64,000 bases of DNA from Adlercreutzia equolifaciens (GCF_029076695.1 NZ_JARFIK010000002.1:434001-498000); one strand, 5' to 3'; positions 43,604 through 52,374 are shown, counted from the stretch's first letter. Notes: generated by a model not told the origin, from the letters alone. Made by a program: numbers and translations.

Positions 43604-44734
43604 ATGACGTTTGTACTGGTAGGCATCAATCCGCGTCGCCCCCTTTTTGCTGCGCTTCGCGCCGCCCTCGATGACAGGGTGGCTCGCGTGCGCCTTGCGC
43701 AGCACCTGGCCTCCCGTCACGGCGTAAGCGAGGCGCTGGTGGTTGTGGCGCCGGGCCGGGTTGAGTTGTACCTTTCCCTGGCACCGGGCGTGGACGGTTA
43801 CGAAACGGCGTTGGCTGCCGTGGCGGAGCAGCTGGCCCCCGGCACGTCTCTTGCCGATGCCGGCTACTATGCCGAAGGCGTTGACGCGGTGACGCATCTG
43901 TTGGCAGCGGTGGCTTCCCTCGACGAATTCGCGACTGCCCCCGCCCTCGCGGGAGGGCGGGCCGGCAGCGCAAGCGGTGGCCCCCGGGACTCGGGCGCCG
44001 CAGGGCGTCTTACGGCTGCGCCTGATGGGTCCGGCACGGCTTCAGCCTCTGTCGATAGCATGGCGACGGCCCTGCGCCGAGCTCAGGGCGAGGCGCAGCG
44101 AGTGGGGTCTTTGGGGCCGCAGCTGTCTGCAGCGCTCGATGCGGCGCGGCGCCTCGAAGGGCGCCTGGGCGAGGCGGCTCGCGAATCCGACGAGCGGCGA
44201 CTAGCCCAAACAGCCGTCGTCTTTGCGGGGCGCGTGTTCGACCATTTGGATCGCCGTCAGGTGCTCTTGCTGGGAGCAAACGGGCTTCTCGAGGGGGTTG
44301 CGCGCGCCTTGGCTGCCCAGGGCGTCGGAGGCTTCTCGTTTGTGGGGCCCGACGAGGCCGCCTCGGTGGCGCGCGCCCGCGGTGCCCGGGTAGGGTCGCG
44401 CGATGGCGCTGGCATGCTGCTGGACACTGCTGACATCGTTTTGCTTGCGGAGGCTCTGCCGGGCGTTGCCATCAACCGGCGCCTTATGCGCGCTGTCTTG
44501 CGCGCTCGCCGCGGGCGGCCGATACTCATACTCGATCTTTCGTCGCCGGGGGCCAAGGTGGTGGATCCCCGCATTGCCGATATGGACGGCGTGGTGCTCT
44601 ACGATGCCCGCGACCTGCGGGTGCTGGCGCAGGGTACGTCGACCGCATCCCCGTTGGAGCGAGAGCGCGTCCCGTCCGCCTCGGCTCTTCTCGAGGAGGC
44701 CTTGCGCAGCTTCGTTCGTGCTCAGGAGCTTTAG
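43604..44734 (+). CDS. Degenerate glutamyl-tRNA reductase-like protein lacking the catalytic cysteine
   Basis: The order of HemA blocks is recognisable: FVLVGINPRRP (HemA GINHKTAP), LVVVAPGRVELYLSL (HemA LSTCNRTELYLS), DAVTHLLAAVASLD (HemA DAVSHLMRVASGLD), then a Rossmann domain (RQVLLLGANGLLEGVARALA) and the LILDLSSPGAKVVDPRIADM block (HemA IDLAVPRDIEP). The catalytic Cys50 of HemA is Pro50 here, and the GEPQILGQV segment after GLD is replaced by Ala/Gly-rich sequence. The dimerisation helices at the C-terminus are truncated (376 aa rather than 415-450). It therefore should not reduce glutamyl-tRNA. Coupled to the HemX-like gene, it may regulate or scaffold tetrapyrrole synthesis, or be a decaying gene; the intact frame argues for a function. 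Confidence 0.75.
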   Translation: MTFVLVGINPRRPLFAALRAALDDRVARVRLAQHLASRHGVSEALVVVAPGRVELYLSLAPGVDGYETALAAVAEQLAPGTSLADAGYYAEGVDAVTHLLAAVASLDEFATAPALAGGRAGSASGGPRDSGAAGRLTAAPDGSGTASASVDSMATALRRAQGEAQRVGSLGPQLSAALDAARRLEGRLGEAARESDERRLAQTAVVFAGRVFDHLDRRQVLLLGANGLLEGVARALAAQGVGGFSFVGPDEAASVARARGARVGSRDGAGMLLDTADIVLLAEALPGVAINRRLMRAVLRARRGRPILILDLSSPGAKVVDPRIADMDGVVLYDARDLRVLAQGTSTASPLERERVPSASALLEEALRSFVRAQEL

Positions 44735-44895
44735 GGGCATCCCGTTGCGCTCGCGCTGGAAAGCGCACCGTGCCCCTTTCCGCACCCGGAGCTCTGCTAA
44801 TTCCAAGTCATTCTGCCAAAAAGCGGCGAATTGATGCACTTGAGGACGTTTTGCCTCTCCTATAACCCTGCGGCTGCTTCCAATGGTACGACCCC

Positions 44896-44924
44896 TTGCG
44901 CGTAGGTTACGATTCTTCTACAAT
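44896..44924 (+). promoter_or_regulatory. Promoter of the FMN riboswitch / riboflavin transporter operon
   Basis: TTGCGC (44896-44901), 17-bp spacer, TACAAT (44919-44924); the start point would fall about 15 nt before the riboswitch. Confidence 0.6.
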
Positions 44925-44944
44925 GCCTCTCGTGAATTCTGTTT

Positions 44945-45086
44945 CAGGGCGAGGTGAAAATCCTCACTGGCGGTAAGCGCGGCGGCTTTGGCCCCCGTAA
45001 GCCCGCGACCCTGGGCGCTGCGGCGTTCAGGCTGATTCGGTGAAAATCCGAGGCCAACGGTTACAGTCCGGATGGAAGAGGCAGAG
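44945..45086 (+). ncRNA. FMN riboswitch (RFN element)
   Basis: All signature segments are present in order: GGGCGAGGTGAAAATCCTCA, CTGGCGGTAA, AAGCCCGCGA, GATTCGGTGAAAATCCGAGG, CCAACGGTTACAGTCCGGAT and GGAAGAGG. It binds FMN and controls downstream riboflavin genes. A terminator hairpin follows at 45144-45185, so regulation is likely by premature termination when FMN is high. Confidence 0.97.
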
Positions 45087-45143
45087 ATTCGCGCCTGGCG
45101 GCCCCGCGGCCGCAGCCCTGCAACAGGGTGTGTGCGAACCTAC

Positions 45144-45185
45144 AGAAGCCTGTATGAAAAAGAGTTCATACGGGCTTCTTTTGTT
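45144..45185 (+). terminator. Riboswitch-controlled intrinsic terminator
   Basis: Stem 45144-45157/45166-45179 (14 bp with one G-U pair), loop AAAAAGAGT-like, then TTTTGTT. It lies between the FMN riboswitch and ribU. Confidence 0.9.
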
Positions 45186-45242
45186 ATGGCGAGGCAAAAG
45201 AGGCGCCGGTTCGCACCAACCTCGCCGAAAGAGGTGATCCCC

Positions 45243-45875
45243 ATGGCTCAAAGTCCCGTCAATCATCCTGTCGGCGCGGTGAAGGCGCCGAAGGCCCCCA
45301 CGGCCCAGGCCACCATCGAGAATACCAACGTGTGGTCCACCCGCACGCTGGTGACCATCGCGCTTCTGTGCGCCATCTCGGTGCTGCTGTCCTTCGTGGA
45401 GTTCCCGCTGCTGCCCGGCGTGGCCTGGCTGTCCTACGACGCCTCCCTCATGCCCGCCGCCGTCTGCGGCTTCGCCTTCGGTCCGGCGGCCGGCCTGGCC
45501 TGCGGCATCATCAGCGTGGTGGCCCACGGCATTCTGTTCGCTGACTTCACCGGCGCCGTTATGAACCTGCTGGTGGTCATTGGCTTCATTCTGCCCTCGG
45601 CCCTCGTCTACAAGCGCGTGCACACGCTGAAGGGCGCTATTGCCGGCCTGGCTCTGGGCATTGTGTTCGCCGTGGTCATGGCGGTGCTGGGCAACTTGGT
45701 GGTAACGCCGGCGTGGCTCGGTGTGCCGTTGGACGCCGTGGTGGCCATGATTGTGCCCATTCTCATTCCCTTCAACCTGCTGAAGGGCCTGCTGAACTCC
45801 ATCCTGACCCTCATTGTGTACAAGGCTATCTCCAACCTTATCACCCCGAAGAAAAGCCAAGTGAAAGGCAAGTAA
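45243..45875 (+). CDS. ribU: Riboflavin-binding ECF transporter S component
   Basis: RibU is the membrane subunit that binds riboflavin and docks on the shared ECF energising module. The 210-aa protein has a hydrophilic N-terminus of about 35 residues and six hydrophobic segments (TLVTIALLCAISVLLSFVEFPL, PAAVCGFAFGPAAGLACGII, NLLVVIGFILPSALVY, IAGLALGIVFAVVMAVLGN). Substrate is assigned from the family look plus the FMN riboswitch immediately upstream. ATG 45243 follows GAAAGAGGTGATCCCC; a longer frame reaching back into the riboswitch is not real. The next gene begins at the base after its stop. Confidence 0.92.
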   Translation: MAQSPVNHPVGAVKAPKAPTAQATIENTNVWSTRTLVTIALLCAISVLLSFVEFPLLPGVAWLSYDASLMPAAVCGFAFGPAAGLACGIISVVAHGILFADFTGAVMNLLVVIGFILPSALVYKRVHTLKGAIAGLALGIVFAVVMAVLGNLVVTPAWLGVPLDAVVAMIVPILIPFNLLKGLLNSILTLIVYKAISNLITPKKSQVKGK

Positions 45876-46709
45876 GTGTCCGACACCTTTGTCGATTTCC
45901 GTGACGCGGGCTTTACCTACGACGGTGAGTCCTTCGTCTTCCAGCACCTGAACCTGACGGTGCCCCAGGGGCAGTTCCTCTGCCTTCTGGGCGGCAACGG
46001 CTCGGGGAAGTCCACCCTGGCCAAGCACATCAACGCCCTGCTCACGCCCGACGAGGGCGAGGTGCTGGTCTTCTCGTGCGACACGCGCGACCCGGAGAGC
46101 ACCTATTTCATCCGCTCGAACGCGGGCCTGGTGTTCCAGAATCCCGACGATCAGCTGGTGGCCAGCCTCATCGAGAACGACGTGGCTTTCGGCCCCGAGA
46201 ACCTGGGTGTGCCCCTGCCCGAGCTGCGCGATCGCGTGACCCGGGCACTCAAGGAGGTAGGCCTGCAGGGCTTCGAGCTGCACGAGACCAATGCGCTTTC
46301 CGGCGGCCAGAAGCAGCGCGTGGCCATTGCCGGCGTGCTGGCCATGGATCCGGCCATCCTCATTCTGGACGAGGCCACGGCCATGCTCGACCCGCGCGGA
46401 CGGGCCGGCCTTCTGCGTGTGGTGCGCGAGCTGCACGACAGCGGCATGACCGTGGTCATGATCACGCACTACATGGAAGAGGCCGCCCTGGCCGATCGCG
46501 TGGTGGTTCTCGATCACGGCACGGTGCGGCTGGACGGCACGCCCCAAGAGGTGCTCACCCGTGCCCACGAGCTGCGCGAGCTGTCGCTGGAAGTGCCCTT
46601 CGCCTGCCGTCTTTCCCTGGAGCTGCAGGCGCGCGGGGTGCCCCTGGCCACCTGCATCACCGACGACGCCCTGAAGGAGGAGCTATGCGCCTTGCGTTCG
46701 AAGATGTGA
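45876..46709 (+). CDS. ecfA1: ECF transporter ATPase EcfA1
   Basis: ABC ATPase of the energy-coupling module. Walker A is GGNGSGKST (residues about 38-46), Q-loop FQNPDDQLV, the ABC signature LSGGQKQRVAIAGVLA, Walker B ILILDEATAMLD and the switch His in MITHYMEEA. The QNPDDQ form of the Q-loop is typical of EcfA proteins. GTG start directly after the ribU stop. It overlaps the next ATPase gene by 25 bp, which implies translational coupling and equal amounts of both ATPases. Confidence 0.95.
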   Translation: MSDTFVDFRDAGFTYDGESFVFQHLNLTVPQGQFLCLLGGNGSGKSTLAKHINALLTPDEGEVLVFSCDTRDPESTYFIRSNAGLVFQNPDDQLVASLIENDVAFGPENLGVPLPELRDRVTRALKEVGLQGFELHETNALSGGQKQRVAIAGVLAMDPAILILDEATAMLDPRGRAGLLRVVRELHDSGMTVVMITHYMEEAALADRVVVLDHGTVRLDGTPQEVLTRAHELRELSLEVPFACRLSLELQARGVPLATCITDDALKEELCALRSKM

Positions 46710-47698
46710 GCTACAGCTACGTGGACCCCTCCTCGCGCACGCGCAAGAAGCGTCGCGGCAAGAAGGACGAGAAAAAAGCCGACTGGGGCAATGCCCCCGA
46801 TGCGCTGTGGGCCCTGCGCCATGTGAGCTTTACCGTGGAACCCGGCGAGTTTCTGGGCATTGCGGGCCATACCGGCAGCGGCAAGTCCACCCTTATCCAG
46901 CATATGAACGGGCTCGTGCACCCCACCGAGGGCCGCGTGCTGGCCGATGGGGAAGACCTGGCCGACAAGAGGGTGGCCCATCAGGTGCGCCAGTCGGTGG
47001 GGCTGGTGTTCCAGTATCCCGAGAACCAGTTGTTCGCCAACACGGTATTCGACGACGTGGCCTTCGGGCCGCGCAACATGAAACTGCCCGAGGACGAAGT
47101 GGAGCGCCGTGTGCGCCACGGTTTGGAATTGGTGGGGCTGGACGTGGACAAGCTGGGGGAGCGCAGCCCCTTCGACCTGTCCGGCGGTCAGCAGCGCCGC
47201 GTGGCCTTCGCCGGCGTGCTGGCCATGGAGCCCAGCGTGCTGGTGCTCGACGAGCCCGTGGCGGGCTTAGACCCTCTGTCTCGCGCCGACTTCCTGCAGC
47301 TCATTGCCGACTTGCACGCCGGTGGCCTGACCGTGGTCATGGTGTCCCACTCCATGGAGGATCTGGCCGCTCTGTCCGATCGCATTCTGGTGCTGTCCGA
47401 GGGCGAAGTGTTCGCTCTGGGCACGCCGGCCGAGGTGTTCGCCGATGCCCCGGCGCTGAAGGCCATCGGCCTCGGCGCACCGGCCCCTCAGGCTTTCGCC
47501 AGCCTGCTGCGCGAGGCAGGCTTCGCTTTGCCACGCGCTCTCTACAGCGAGGCGGCGCTTGCTGACGATTTGGCTGCCCAGCTGGGTGGCGTCCCGGCAT
47601 CTGAGGGCGCGGGCGATGCTGTGCTGGTGGACATCGTGGAGGCTGAAGGAGAGGGCGACGTGCCGTCGACGGACGCCTTGGAGGCCGACCATGGGTGA
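46685..47698 (+). CDS. ecfA2: ECF transporter ATPase EcfA2
   Basis: Second ATPase of the heterodimer. Walker A is GHTGSGKST, Q-loop FQYPENQLF, signature LSGGQQRRVAFAGVLA, Walker B VLVLDEPVAGLD and switch His in VSHSMEDL. Two departures from the norm: a Lys/Arg-rich insert of about 20 residues after the first strand (SSRTRKKRRGKKDEKK) and an extra C-terminal acidic tail of about 60 residues. ATG 46685 is preceded by AAGGAGGAGCT, and the start lies inside the end of ecfA1. Its own end overlaps ecfT by 8 bp. Confidence 0.95.
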   Translation: MRLAFEDVSYSYVDPSSRTRKKRRGKKDEKKADWGNAPDALWALRHVSFTVEPGEFLGIAGHTGSGKSTLIQHMNGLVHPTEGRVLADGEDLADKRVAHQVRQSVGLVFQYPENQLFANTVFDDVAFGPRNMKLPEDEVERRVRHGLELVGLDVDKLGERSPFDLSGGQQRRVAFAGVLAMEPSVLVLDEPVAGLDPLSRADFLQLIADLHAGGLTVVMVSHSMEDLAALSDRILVLSEGEVFALGTPAEVFADAPALKAIGLGAPAPQAFASLLREAGFALPRALYSEAALADDLAAQLGGVPASEGAGDAVLVDIVEAEGEGDVPSTDALEADHG

Positions 47699-48497
47699 TC
47701 GCGCCATCATCGGCCAGTACTGGCCCGAGGAGTCCCTGGTCCACGCCATGGACCCCCGCGTGAAGTTCCTCCTGTCCATCGTGCTCATGGTGGCGGTGTT
47801 CTGTGCGGCCACGCCCTTGGCGCTGGCGGTAGCGGCTCTGTTCATCGTGGGCTTCTACGCCGCGGCGCGCATCCCGCTGCTGCGGGCGGTGGGCGCCATC
47901 GGCCCGCTGCTTATCCTGGTAGTGTTCACGGCGCTGCTGAACGTGCTGTTCGTCCAGGGCGGCGAGATCTACTTTCAGTGGGGCATCATCTGCATCAGCG
48001 AGAAGGGCCTGCAATCGGCCGTGTTCATCGGCTGCCGCCTGTTCCTGCTGCTGCTGGGCATGAGCCTGCTGACGCTGACCACCACCACGTTGGACATCAC
48101 CGCGGCCTTCGAGCGGCTGCTGATGCCCCTGGCGAAACTGGGCGTGCCGGCCCACGAGCTGGGCATGATCCTCGGCATTGCGCTGCGGTTCCTGCCCCAG
48201 TTCATGACCGAGCTGGGCATTATCTACCGTGCCCAGATCAGCCGTGGAGCCCATTTCAACGTCAATCCCTTCAAGGGGGGAGTGCAGACCCTCACGGCCC
48301 TCATGATCCCGCTGTTCACCAGCGCCTTCCGCCACGCCGAAACCCTGAGCCTGGCCATGGAAGCCCGCTGCTACCACGGCGGCAACGGCCGTACCCGTCT
48401 GGCCCCCCTGCGCATGACCTGGCGCGACGCCGTCGGCACCGGAGCCTTAGCGCTGATGCTCGTCGCCGTCATAGCCACGAACTTCATCGTGTTGTAG
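47691..48497 (+). CDS. ecfT: ECF transporter transmembrane component EcfT
   Basis: EcfT links the S component to the two ATPases. The 268-aa protein has about five to six hydrophobic segments and the two cytoplasmic coupling helices; the conserved coupling motifs appear around FERLLMPLAKLGVPAHELGM and YRAQISRGAHF (A-R-G-like SRG) near residues 140-190. ATG 47691 overlaps the ecfA2 stop. With ribU, ecfA1 and ecfA2 this makes a complete, dedicated ECF riboflavin importer in one operon under an FMN riboswitch. Confidence 0.93.
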   Translation: MGDRAIIGQYWPEESLVHAMDPRVKFLLSIVLMVAVFCAATPLALAVAALFIVGFYAAARIPLLRAVGAIGPLLILVVFTALLNVLFVQGGEIYFQWGIICISEKGLQSAVFIGCRLFLLLLGMSLLTLTTTTLDITAAFERLLMPLAKLGVPAHELGMILGIALRFLPQFMTELGIIYRAQISRGAHFNVNPFKGGVQTLTALMIPLFTSAFRHAETLSLAMEARCYHGGNGRTRLAPLRMTWRDAVGTGALALMLVAVIATNFIVL

Positions 48498-48529
48498 CAA
48501 GTAAGTTAGTCAGGTAAGTAAGAGCAGCG

Positions 48530-48680
48530 GTGCCGGGCGGGAGCCCTCCGCTGGCACCGTCTGAACACCAAAAAGAAAAGGCGATCGCAGATCGCCCAGT
48601 AAAAGCATGAAGGAGCGCAGCGCCCGAGCGAAGCGAGTCAGCGGAGCGGCGCGTGCCCGCGGAGGGCTCCCGCCCGGCAC
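48530..48680. repeat. Structured intergenic element, family 4, copy A
   Basis: A perfect 22-bp outer stem (48530-48551/48659-48680), extended by GGCAC/GTGCC after one mismatch, encloses a core with GTCTGAACACCAAAAAGAAA, a hairpin GGCGATC-GCA-GATCGCC (48580-48596) and a GCGC-rich segment. On the minus strand the hairpin plus CTTTTCTTTTT looks like an intrinsic terminator. The core recurs at 61134-61231 with an unrelated outer stem. Confidence 0.85.
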
Positions 48681-48775
48681 TGCGGAGGAGCAAAGCGACC
48701 TCCGCAGAAAAGAAGCAACTAGATAGGAAGCCCCGGCTCCGCGGAGGAGCGAAGCGACCGCCGCGCAACAAAGAA
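48681..48775. repeat. Two tandem short hairpins next to the family-4 element
   Basis: TGCGGAGG...CCTCCGCA (48681-48706) and GCGGAGGAGCGAAGCGACCGCCGC (about 48741-48764) share the loop AGCRAAGCGA but have different stems. They fill the gap before the PNPOx gene. Confidence 0.6.
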
Positions 48776-48785
48776 AGGACTCAGA

Positions 48786-49211
48786 ATGAACGGCATCGAA
48801 ACCATCGTAGACTACCTTACCAGCGTCCCCGCCTGGTACCTGGCCACCGTGGAGGAAACGCCCGAGGGGGCAAAGCCGCACGTGCGCCCCTTCAGCTTCG
48901 CCGCCATCCAGGACGGCGAGATCCAGTTCTGCACCGCCACCACCAAGGACGTCTACCGCGAGATGCAGGCCAACCCGCAGGTAGAGTTGACCGCCTGGAA
49001 GCCCGGTAGCGGCTGGGTCATCATGCGCGGCAAGGCGAACCTGGAGGACCGCGCCAACGCCCAGGTGCGCCAGGAAGGCTTCGAGCACATGGTGGGTCTG
49101 GGAGAGGCCTGGGAAAGCGCCGACGACGAGCGCCTCACCTTCTTCACCATCGACGACGCCGAAGCCTGGATCTGCGACATCGACGGCTCCTGGAACCCCG
49201 TAGCTTGGTAA
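48786..49211 (+). CDS. Pyridoxamine 5'-phosphate oxidase-like FMN-binding protein
   Basis: Split-barrel flavin-binding protein of 141 aa: VPAWYLATVEETPEGAKPHV, RPFSFAAIQDGEIQFCTATT, VYREMQANPQVELTAW, GWVIMRGKANLEDR, and a C-terminal LTFFTIDDAEAWICD. This is the small PNPOx-like group found in anaerobes, which bind FMN, F420 or haem; no specific reaction can be given. Real PNPOx (PdxH) is longer and has different phosphate contacts. SD AAAGGAC precedes ATG. Its position just after the riboflavin importer is suggestive of flavin use only. Confidence 0.85.
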   Translation: MNGIETIVDYLTSVPAWYLATVEETPEGAKPHVRPFSFAAIQDGEIQFCTATTKDVYREMQANPQVELTAWKPGSGWVIMRGKANLEDRANAQVRQEGFEHMVGLGEAWESADDERLTFFTIDDAEAWICDIDGSWNPVAW

Positions 49212-49260
49212 CCACTTGTCAAGAATTGACGGCGAGGGGAGCGGTCCGAGCGAAGTAGGG

Positions 49261-49266
49261 TACAAT
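49261..49266 (+). promoter_or_regulatory. TACAAT -10 box placed for a leaderless mRNA
   Basis: TACAAT ends 7 nt before ATG 49274, and no SD is present. A TTGACG at 49226 is too far to be its -35. Confidence 0.5.
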
Positions 49267-49273
49267 CCTCTCC

Positions 49274-50704
49274 ATGATTGAATTACTTAACACCATAGAC
49301 TCGTTCGTGTGGGGCCCGGTCATGATTGCCTTTCTGCTGGGCACCCACATCTACCTGACCTTCCGCACCGGCTTCATCCAGCGCAAGCTGCCGAAGGCCA
49401 TCCGCATGTCCATCAAAAGCGACCCGGACGGCAAAGGCGATATCTCCAGCTTCGGCGCCCTGGCCACGGCCTTGGCGGCTACTATCGGCACCGGCTCCAT
49501 CGTGGGCGTGGCCACGGCCATTTTGGCCGGCGGCCCCGGCGCGGTGTTCTGGATGTGGATTGCCGGCATCTTCGGCATTGCCACCAAGTACGTGGAAACC
49601 TACGCGGCGGTAAAGTACCGTGTGCGCGATAAGTCCGGGGCCATGATGGGCGGCGCCATGTTCGTGTGGAAGCGCGCCTTCGCCCGCAAGGACGGCTCGG
49701 TGCCCTGGTGGGCCACGCTGGGTGCGGTGGCCTTCGCGGGCTTCGCCGTTATCGCCACTATCGGCACGGGCTCCGCGGTGCAGGCGGCAGCTATCTCCGG
49801 TATTGTCACGTCTTCCATTCCCGTGATTCCCGCCTGGGTCGTGGCCATCATCATTGTGGCCGCGGTAGCAGCTGTCATCTTCGGCGGCGTGCGCTCTATT
49901 GCGCGGGTGTGCGAGTGGCTCGTGCCCATTATGGCGGGTGCCTATGCCCTGGGCTGCGTGGTTATCATCATCATGAACGGCACCGTGCTGGGCGATGCCC
50001 TGGGTCTTATCGTGGAATGCGCCTTTACTCCTAAGGCCGCTTTCGGTGGTGCTGTGGGGTCGGGCCTGATGATGGCGCTGCAGTACGGCTGCGCCCGCGG
50101 TCTGTTCTCCAACGAGTCGGGTTTGGGCACGGCTCCCATTGTGGCGGCGGCGGCCAAGATGCGCAATCCGGCCGAGCAGGCGCTTATCTCCATGACCGGC
50201 GCCTTCTGGTCCACCGTGGTCATCTGCGCGCTGACGGGCATTGTGCTCGTGTCCACCATGATCATGAACCCGGACATCCAAGAGCAAATCCTCGCTAATC
50301 CCTCCATCTTTACCGGCGCGGCCCTGGCTTCGGCGGCCTTTGCGGAAATCCCGTACCTGGGCACGCCCATTCTGGTGCTGGGCATGTGCTCGTTCGCCTA
50401 CTCCACCATCCTGGGCTGGAGCTACTACGGCAACCGCTGCGTGGCCTACCTGTTCGGCTCCAAGGGCATCAAGCCCTACCAGATAGTGTACGTGGCTGTG
50501 GCGTTTTTGGGCGCTATCGGCGTGGGCGATGTGGTGTGGACCATCTCGGATATCGGCAACGCCCTTATGGCCATTCCGAACATCATCGCCATCTTGCTGC
50601 TGTCGGGCATGATTGCCCGCGAGACGAAGCATTTCGTCTACGAGGACCATCTTGACGAAGTGGCCGACGAGCCCGTGCCGCTGACGAAGGGGCCGCAGTT
50701 CTAG
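49274..50704 (+). CDS. AGCS family sodium:alanine/glycine symporter, copy 1
   Basis: Amino-acid carrier with about 11 membrane helices. Family signatures are GDISSFGALATALAATIGTG, IVGVATAILAGGPGAVFWMW with IAGIFGIATKYVE, and LFSNESGLGTAPIVAAAAK. It would import alanine or glycine (D-forms possible) with Na+. Length (476 aa) is typical. The second copy, 180 bp downstream, has the same length and very similar sequence throughout, so the pair arose by tandem duplication. Substrate differences cannot be read from the sequence. Confidence 0.93.
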   Translation: MIELLNTIDSFVWGPVMIAFLLGTHIYLTFRTGFIQRKLPKAIRMSIKSDPDGKGDISSFGALATALAATIGTGSIVGVATAILAGGPGAVFWMWIAGIFGIATKYVETYAAVKYRVRDKSGAMMGGAMFVWKRAFARKDGSVPWWATLGAVAFAGFAVIATIGTGSAVQAAAISGIVTSSIPVIPAWVVAIIIVAAVAAVIFGGVRSIARVCEWLVPIMAGAYALGCVVIIIMNGTVLGDALGLIVECAFTPKAAFGGAVGSGLMMALQYGCARGLFSNESGLGTAPIVAAAAKMRNPAEQALISMTGAFWSTVVICALTGIVLVSTMIMNPDIQEQILANPSIFTGAALASAAFAEIPYLGTPILVLGMCSFAYSTILGWSYYGNRCVAYLFGSKGIKPYQIVYVAVAFLGAIGVGDVVWTISDIGNALMAIPNIIAILLLSGMIARETKHFVYEDHLDEVADEPVPLTKGPQF

Positions 50705-50779
50705 GGCGTCTGCCCGCTGAGCCGAGCCCGTTCACTGGTATTTCTCCTATTGTTAACAAAAACGCTCATCTTCTCTGCC

Positions 50780-50785
50780 TATAAT
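50780..50785 (+). promoter_or_regulatory. TATAAT box upstream of the second AGCS gene
   Basis: TATAAT at 50780-50785 in an AT-richer patch, 100 bp before the start at 50885. No well-spaced -35 is visible. Confidence 0.4.
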
Positions 50786-50884
50786 GCGGATACTTTAGTG
50801 CGTTAAAGTGCTCCCAGCGGCGCAGCCGGTATCGGGGGACGCTGCGGCGCCAAGCTGCAAGCCTCATGGGAGAGGAGAACCGCT

Positions 50885-52315
50885 TTGGATATGCTGGTCG
50901 ATATCATCAACAGCATCGACGGCTTTGTGTGGGGTCCGCCGATGCTCATCCTGCTTCTGGGATCGCATTTGTACCTGACCTTCCGCACCGGCTTCATTCA
51001 GCGCAAGCTGCCCACGGCCATCAAGCTGTCGGTGACGAAGGACCCGGATGCCCCCGGCGACATCAGCCAGTTCGGCGCCTTGTGCACGGCGCTGTCCGCC
51101 ACTATCGGTACGGGCAACATCGTCGGCGTGGGCACGGCCATTATCGCCGGCGGCCCGGGCGCGGTGTTCTGGATGTGGATTACCGGCGTGTTCGGCATTG
51201 CCACCAAGTACTCCGAGACCTTCGCCGCGGTGAAGTACCGCGTCAAGGACCACAACGGCAACATGCTCGGCGGCGCCATGTACGCCTGGAAGCGCGCCTT
51301 CAAGGACAAGAACGGCAACACGCCGTGGTGGGCGCTGCTCGGCGCCGGCGCTTTCGCCCTGTTCGCCGCCGTGGCCTCCTTCGGCATCGGCTCGGCGGTG
51401 CAGTCCTCCGCCATGACCGAGGTTATCTCCACCAACCTGCCCGGCGTGCCTGCCTGGGGCATCGGCCTGGCCATTGTCATCATGGTGTCCGTGGTTATCT
51501 TCGGCGGCGTGAAGGTTATCTCCAGCGTGTGCGAGAAGCTGGTGCCGTTCATGGCCCTGGCCTACATCTGGGGCTGCGTGGTTATCCTGGGCATGAACTG
51601 GGAGCTGATCTGGCCGGCCTTCTGCCTCATTGTCGAGAGCGCCTTCACGGCGAAGGCCGCCTTCGGCGGTGCCCTGGGCTCGGGCCTCATGCTGGCCCTG
51701 CAGTTCGGCTGCGCCCGCGGCCTGTTCTCCAACGAGTCCGGCCTGGGCTCGGCGCCCATCGTGGCCTCGGCGGCCGCGACGCGCAACCCGGCCCGTCAGG
51801 CCCTGGTGTCCATGACCGGTACGTTCTGGGATACGGTGATCATCTGCCTGCTCACGGGCTTGGTGCTGGTGTCCACCATGCTGGGCAACGCTGAGCTGCA
51901 GGCCGAGATCATGGCCGGCAACATTTCCGCCGGCGCGGCTCTGTCCAGCGCGGCCTTTGCCAGCATTCCCTACATTGGCACGCCCATCCTGGTGCTGGGC
52001 ATGATCCTGTTCGCCTACTCCACCATCTTGGGTTGGAGCTACTACGGCAACCGCTGCGTCACCTACCTGTTCGGCAAGCGCGCCATCCGCCCCTATCAGG
52101 TGCTCTACGTGATCGTGGCCTTCCTGGGCGCCATCGGCGTGGGCGAAGTGGTGTGGACGGTGTCCGACATCACCAACGCTCTTATGGCCATCCCCAACAT
52201 CATCATGGTGCTGGCGCTTTCGGGTCTCATTGCCCGCGAGACGCGCCATTACGTCTATGAGGGCCATCTCGACGAGCGCGACGAAACCCCCATCCCGCAG
52301 CTGGAAAACAAGTAA
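50885..52315 (+). CDS. AGCS family sodium:alanine/glycine symporter, copy 2
   Basis: Paralogue of the preceding symporter, same length, with GDISQFGALCTALSATIGTG, NIVGVGTAIIAGGPGAVFWM, FGIATKYSETFAAVKYR and LFSNESGLGSAPIVASAA. Differences concentrate in helices near residues 150-180 and 290-330, where specificity may differ. The start is TTG 50885 by SD spacing (AGGAG 7 nt upstream); ATG 50891 is the alternative and gives a protein two residues shorter. A terminator follows at 52375. Confidence 0.93.
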   Translation: MDMLVDIINSIDGFVWGPPMLILLLGSHLYLTFRTGFIQRKLPTAIKLSVTKDPDAPGDISQFGALCTALSATIGTGNIVGVGTAIIAGGPGAVFWMWITGVFGIATKYSETFAAVKYRVKDHNGNMLGGAMYAWKRAFKDKNGNTPWWALLGAGAFALFAAVASFGIGSAVQSSAMTEVISTNLPGVPAWGIGLAIVIMVSVVIFGGVKVISSVCEKLVPFMALAYIWGCVVILGMNWELIWPAFCLIVESAFTAKAAFGGALGSGLMLALQFGCARGLFSNESGLGSAPIVASAAATRNPARQALVSMTGTFWDTVIICLLTGLVLVSTMLGNAELQAEIMAGNISAGAALSSAAFASIPYIGTPILVLGMILFAYSTILGWSYYGNRCVTYLFGKRAIRPYQVLYVIVAFLGAIGVGEVVWTVSDITNALMAIPNIIMVLALSGLIARETRHYVYEGHLDERDETPIPQLENK

Positions 52316-52374
52316 TCGGTTCCGAACGGCCTGGCGGGGCAAGCGAACCTGTGGGTTTGGCATAACGAACACGA

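Noticed and set aside
43604-44734. Calling this gene hemA
   Set aside because: Catalytic Cys and the GEPQIL block are absent, so a functional glutamyl-tRNA reductase name would mislead.
45072-45242. ribU start upstream of 45243
   Set aside because: That frame runs through the FMN riboswitch and its terminator.
48561-48600. Ordinary minus-strand terminator in the family-4 element
   Set aside because: No minus-strand gene ends nearby in either copy, so the hairpin plus T-run is better described as part of the repeated structured element.
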